A stretch of 8,680 bases of DNA, taken from NCBI GenBank assembly GCA_039934475.1, contig JBDTMC010000337.1, positions 1 to 8,680 of the forward strand, written 5' to 3'. Of this stretch, positions 6,098 to 8,680 are shown one piece after another. The number at the start of each line of letters is the position of its first letter. The first letter of the stretch is position 1. The position numbers were made by a program, and so were the translations under genes. Below the pieces are notes generated by a model, which saw nothing but the letters and a program-made list of their open reading frames with translations, was not told the DNA's origin and searched no databases. The DNA is from JBDTMC01 sp039934475. Lineage in GTDB: Bacteria; Acidobacteriota; Terriglobia; Bryobacterales; Bryobacteraceae.

Positions 6098-6118
6098 CTT
6101 TCTACGATACCGAAAAGC
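5981..6118. repeat. 138-bp direct repeat, copy B
   Basis: Second copy of 5711-5848, 135 of 138 positions identical. Between the copies (5849-5980) lie 132 bp containing the short repeats. The near-identity implies a recent event. Confidence 0.95.
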
Positions 6119-6172
6119 ATTCCTCGCATTCTGTTGGGTCGCCCAGTTGTTTCTGGTCAGCCGTTCCCCAAT

Positions 6173-6177
6173 GAGGT
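6173..6177 (+). promoter_or_regulatory. Ribosome binding site GAGGT for the polymerase gene
   Basis: GAGGT lies 5 nt before the GTG at 6183 and decides that start over the in-frame GTG at 6189 (11 nt away) and the ATG at 6219. Confidence 0.5.
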
Positions 6178-6182
6178 AGCCT

Positions 6183-7502
6183 GTGTTTGTGGAGACACCC
6201 GACGCCCCCGAAGTCCTAATGGTAGGTGAGCGAGAGATCCGCATTACCCACCCGGAGAAGCCGTATTTCTCCAGTCAGGTGAAGGTTTCCAAGCTCGATC
6301 TCGTCCGTTACTACCTGTCGGTAGCCCCCGGCGCGCTAGCTGGCATCGCCGATCGTCCCGTCGTCCTGAAACGCTTTGTCGACGGCGCGGAACGCGAACC
6401 GTTCTATCAAAAGCGTGCGCCGAAGGAGCGCCCCTCTTGGATCCGCACGGTGGTTTTGTCATTCCCCTCAGGTCGTACGGCCGAAGAAGTCGTTGTCGAT
6501 GATGCCGCCGGCCTGGCTTGGATCGTCAACCTTGGCTGCATCGAACTCCATCCCCACCCCGTTCGCTCCGGCGATCTTGACCATCCTGACGAACTCCGCG
6601 TCGACCTCGATCCCGGGCCTGGCGTTCCCTGGGAGCACGTCCGCACGGTGGCGCTCGAAGTCAACGCCCTCCTCTCCGAAATGGGCCTCCACGGCTGGCC
6701 CAAGACCAGCGGTTCCCGCGGCATGCACATTGGCGTCCGCATACAGCCCAAGTGGACCTTCGCCGAAGTGCGTCGCGCTGCCGTGGCCCTCTCGCGCGCT
6801 ATCGAACGGCGCCGACCTGACGTCGCCAGTTCGAAATGGTGGAAAGAGGAGCGGCACGGCGTCTTCCTCGACTACAACCAGAACGCCAAGGATCGCACCA
6901 CCTGCTCCGCCTACTCCGTCCGGCCGCTCCCCGATGCTCGCGTCTCCACACCTCTCGACTGGCGTGAAGTCCCCGACTGCAATCCGGCCGACTTCACCAT
7001 CTTCACCGTGCCCACGCGCTTCGCGACTCTGGGCGACCCTCATACGGACATGGATCGCGACCCTGGTTCGCTCGAAAAACTGCTGGAACTCGCCGCCAAA
7101 GACGAAGCCGAAGGACTCGCCGATGCCCCTTGGCCCCCTCACTTTCGTCGCACCGAAGGAGAGGCGCCGCGAGTCACACCCTCACGCGCTCGCTCCGCCC
7201 CCAAGCCGCGCACCAAAATGCCTCTCATCACCGTCGCCAACTCGCCCGACCGTGACGCTGCGCTGGCTGGCCTCGAACGCTGGAAAGCCAAGTACGCCAC
7301 CGTCGCCGCGCATCTCGCCATGGACGACGTCCTGGTCGACTCAATGCGCGGCCGCTCCTCTACCTGGACCCGAATTCGCGTGAACCTGCGTCATGTCCCC
7401 GAAGACATCCGGCCGCCGCAGGAAACGCCGGATCCCGATGACGATCCCACACGCGAGTGGCGCGAATTGCACGCCCGCCGCGGCGCGAAGAAGACCGCCT
7501 GA
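6183..7502 (+). CDS. ligD: Stand-alone LigD-type DNA polymerase/primase domain protein
   Basis: Member of the archaeo-eukaryotic primase family that forms the polymerase domain of bacterial LigD; such enzymes fill gaps and add nucleotides, often ribonucleotides, at breaks. The 439 residues contain the metal-binding aspartates D141 and D143 (RVDLDPGPG) and D230 (VFLDYNQN), with KTSGSRGMHIGV (174-185, H182) between and AYSVRPLP (243-250) after. THPEKPYF near the N-terminus is also typical. There is no ligase or phosphoesterase domain. A basic, Pro-rich linker (about 325-346) leads to an extra C-terminal region (about 347-439) with RGRSSTWTRIRVNLRHVPE (389-407) and an acidic PDPDDDP; its role is unknown to me. 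The gene converges on a stand-alone ligase 16 bp away, so the two likely cooperate. Its start region is divergent from the truncated aguB copy. Confidence 0.9.
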   Translation: MFVETPDAPEVLMVGEREIRITHPEKPYFSSQVKVSKLDLVRYYLSVAPGALAGIADRPVVLKRFVDGAEREPFYQKRAPKERPSWIRTVVLSFPSGRTAEEVVVDDAAGLAWIVNLGCIELHPHPVRSGDLDHPDELRVDLDPGPGVPWEHVRTVALEVNALLSEMGLHGWPKTSGSRGMHIGVRIQPKWTFAEVRRAAVALSRAIERRRPDVASSKWWKEERHGVFLDYNQNAKDRTTCSAYSVRPLPDARVSTPLDWREVPDCNPADFTIFTVPTRFATLGDPHTDMDRDPGSLEKLLELAAKDEAEGLADAPWPPHFRRTEGEAPRVTPSRARSAPKPRTKMPLITVANSPDRDAALAGLERWKAKYATVAAHLAMDDVLVDSMRGRSSTWTRIRVNLRHVPEDIRPPQETPDPDDDPTREWRELHARRGAKKTA

Positions 7503-7518
7503 CAGTTTTTCCGAATGC

Positions 7519-8607
7519 TCACCGCGCGGCTGCGAAAATCAGAGCCAGCTCGTGCGGTGGCACCACTTCCAACTGTTCATACGTGCACTCTTGCGGTGTC
7601 TTATCCGTTCGCCATCTGCGGAAATGGGCCATGTGGCGGAAACGCGAACCCTGCATGTGCTCGTAGGCCACTTCCACCACCAACTCCGCTCTCAATGGCT
7701 CCCAGGAGAGATCCTTCCCGCGGCTCCAGCGGCTCTGTCCTCCGGGCACACGGCCTCCCGTTTCTCCGTCTGCCGTCAGATGGCCCACCCACTCCTTCCA
7801 CGGGTGATTGTCCAATGCGTTGGTGCGATATTCCTCCAGAAAGTGCAGCAGTTCCCTTCTTTTCTCCGCAGTGAAACTCGCGCAGACGCCGACGTGCTGC
7901 AGCACACCCGCTTTGTCATAAAGCCCAAGCAGCAGTGACCCGACAGCCTCGTTCTCCGCCTCCTTGTACCAGCGAAATCCCGCCACTACGCAATCGCAAT
8001 CCCGCTCATGTTTCACTTTCAGCATCACCCGCTTGTCCGGTTGATACTCCCCCGAAGCCGCCTTTGCCATCACGCCATCCAGGCCTGCTCCTTCGAATCG
8101 CCGGAACCAGTCCAAGGCGGTGGCCCGTTCCTGTGTCGCTGGCGTCAGGTAAACCGGCGGGGCAGCGTTCCGAAACATGTCCTCAAGCATCGTTCGTCGC
8201 GTTTCGAAGGGCTCATTGCGCAAATCCCGTTCGCCGTCCGAAAGCAAATCGAAGAACACAATCGAAGCCGGCGTTTGCTCAGCGAGCGTCTTAACTCGCG
8301 ATGCCGCCGGATGCAACCGCAGTTGAAGCGCCTCGAAATCCAGTACGGTCCCGCGCGCGATCACGATTTCCCCATCCAGCACAACGCGGGGTGGCAATTG
8401 AGACTTCAGCGCCGCCACAATATCAGGGAAATAGCGATTCAGCGATTTCTTATCCCGGCTTTGGATTTCAAGTTCATCGCCGTCGCGGAAAACCAGCGCA
8501 CGAAAACCGTCCCATTTCGGCTCAAAGAACCACTTTCCCTCGGTTGGCAGCTCATCCATTCGCTTAGCCAGCATCGGTAAGACCGGTGGATTCACAGGAA
8601 GATTCAC
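7519..8607 (-). CDS. ligC: ATP-dependent DNA ligase, LigC type
   Basis: Seals nicks using ATP through a lysyl-AMP intermediate. The 362 residues comprise only the nucleotidyltransferase and OB-fold domains, as in mycobacterial LigC, whose N-terminus resembles LPVNPPVLPMLAK. Motif I is EPKWDGFR with the AMP-accepting K31. S50-R51 (SRDKKSLNRYFP) fits motif Ia, LDGEIV (77-82) motif III, GLDGVMAK (175-182) motif IV and MLKVK (195-199) motif V; RFRHMAHFRRWRTDKTP (322-338) is motif VI. There is no polymerase or phosphoesterase domain. The start is GTG at 8607, the point where family similarity begins, with only a weak GAGG 2 nt before it and TATAAG ending 8 nt upstream. In mycobacteria ligC also neighbours a stand-alone polymerase gene, so the pairing seems functional. 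No Ku gene is seen here. Confidence 0.9.
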   Translation of the reverse strand: MNLPVNPPVLPMLAKRMDELPTEGKWFFEPKWDGFRALVFRDGDELEIQSRDKKSLNRYFPDIVAALKSQLPPRVVLDGEIVIARGTVLDFEALQLRLHPAASRVKTLAEQTPASIVFFDLLSDGERDLRNEPFETRRTMLEDMFRNAAPPVYLTPATQERATALDWFRRFEGAGLDGVMAKAASGEYQPDKRVMLKVKHERDCDCVVAGFRWYKEAENEAVGSLLLGLYDKAGVLQHVGVCASFTAEKRRELLHFLEEYRTNALDNHPWKEWVGHLTADGETGGRVPGGQSRWSRGKDLSWEPLRAELVVEVAYEHMQGSRFRHMAHFRRWRTDKTPQECTYEQLEVVPPHELALIFAAAR

Positions 8608-8615
8608 GTCCTCAT

Positions 8616-8621
8616 CTTATA
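8616..8621 (-). promoter_or_regulatory. Possible -10 (TATAAG) of the ligase gene
   Basis: TATAAG on the minus strand ends 8 nt before the ligase GTG, which would give an almost leaderless transcript. No -35 of quality is visible within 15-19 nt upstream, where the sequence is very GC-rich. Confidence 0.3.
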
Positions 8622-8657
8622 CCGGGCGGGCCCTGCCACCGCTTACACTCAAACTAC

Positions 8658-8680
8658 ATGCTCAACCGGGGCTATGCCTA
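8658..8680 (+). CDS. Possible start of a further gene, cut by the window edge
   Basis: ATG at 8658 opens a frame (MLNRGYA) that runs off the edge. A TACACT (8644-8649) lies 8 nt before it and could be a -10. Only seven codons are visible, no clear ribosome site is present and no family can be named. The 50 bp between it and the ligase start hold nothing else recognisable. Confidence 0.25.

Noticed and set aside
6468..7142. A 224-codon minus frame opposite the polymerase gene
   Set aside because: It is antisense to the conserved catalytic core and has Gly/Val/Glu-rich composition typical of a GC-rich shadow.
6376..7383. A 335-codon plus-strand frame inside the polymerase gene
   Set aside because: It is an alternate frame of the polymerase coding region, with a Ser/Pro-rich product expected from GC-rich codons.
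7482..7510. Terminator between polymerase and ligase
   Set aside because: Only a 4-bp GGCG/CGCC stem with a 10-nt loop precedes TTTTT; too weak to call, though the T run is real.
8008..8580. A 190-codon plus frame opposite the ligase
   Set aside because: It mirrors a ligase with all nucleotidyltransferase motifs; its product shows no recognised domain.

Overview
The window most likely comes from a GC-rich member of the Acidobacteriota, perhaps near Bryobacterales/Solibacter. This is inferred from the Oar-like TonB-dependent receptor with an N-terminal carboxypeptidase-regulatory-like domain, a gene type greatly expanded in that phylum. It is not proven by any marker gene. The window is mostly coding, with seven intact or edge-cut genes.

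Layout. Positions 1-1778 (minus strand) hold the N-terminal two thirds or so of a large outer-membrane TonB-dependent receptor, cut by the left edge. A 253-bp intergenic region (1779-2031) follows. It holds a candidate receptor promoter with an inverted repeat over its -10, and, facing the other way, a very short ORF ending just before a strong plus-strand intrinsic terminator. Positions 2032-3333 (minus) encode threonine synthase, and 3356-3904 (plus) encode a Nudix hydrolase. These two are divergent and appear to share one palindromic ATTATAAT element only 6-8 nt from both GTG start codons. Positions 3894-5827 (minus) hold a two-gene polyamine operon: N-carbamoylputrescine amidase (aguB), then agmatine deiminase (aguA), joined by a TAATG stop/start overlap. 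Together they convert agmatine through N-carbamoylputrescine to putrescine.

Upstream of aguB (5849-6118) lies the oddest part of the window. Three full copies and one partial copy of a GGGGTCAGACGCATTTA repeat sit between the intact aguB and a second, 138-bp, 98%-identical copy of the aguB 5' end. The intact gene is thus separated from what looks like its original upstream sequence. The truncated copy is closed by a stop codon supplied by the repeat.

Positions 6183-7502 (plus) encode a stand-alone LigD-type polymerase/primase with an extra C-terminal region, and 7519-8607 (minus) a stand-alone ATP-dependent DNA ligase of the LigC type. The two genes converge with 16 bp between them and look like a split end-joining or gap-repair pair. 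No Ku gene is present in the window. A possible start of a further plus-strand gene lies at 8658.

No rRNA, tRNA, CRISPR array, transposase or phage gene was seen. I did not find a clear new multi-gene system. The strongest leads are the repeat-associated partial duplication at aguB, the symmetric leaderless promoter between thrC and the Nudix gene, and the possible small transcription unit at about 1915-2033.
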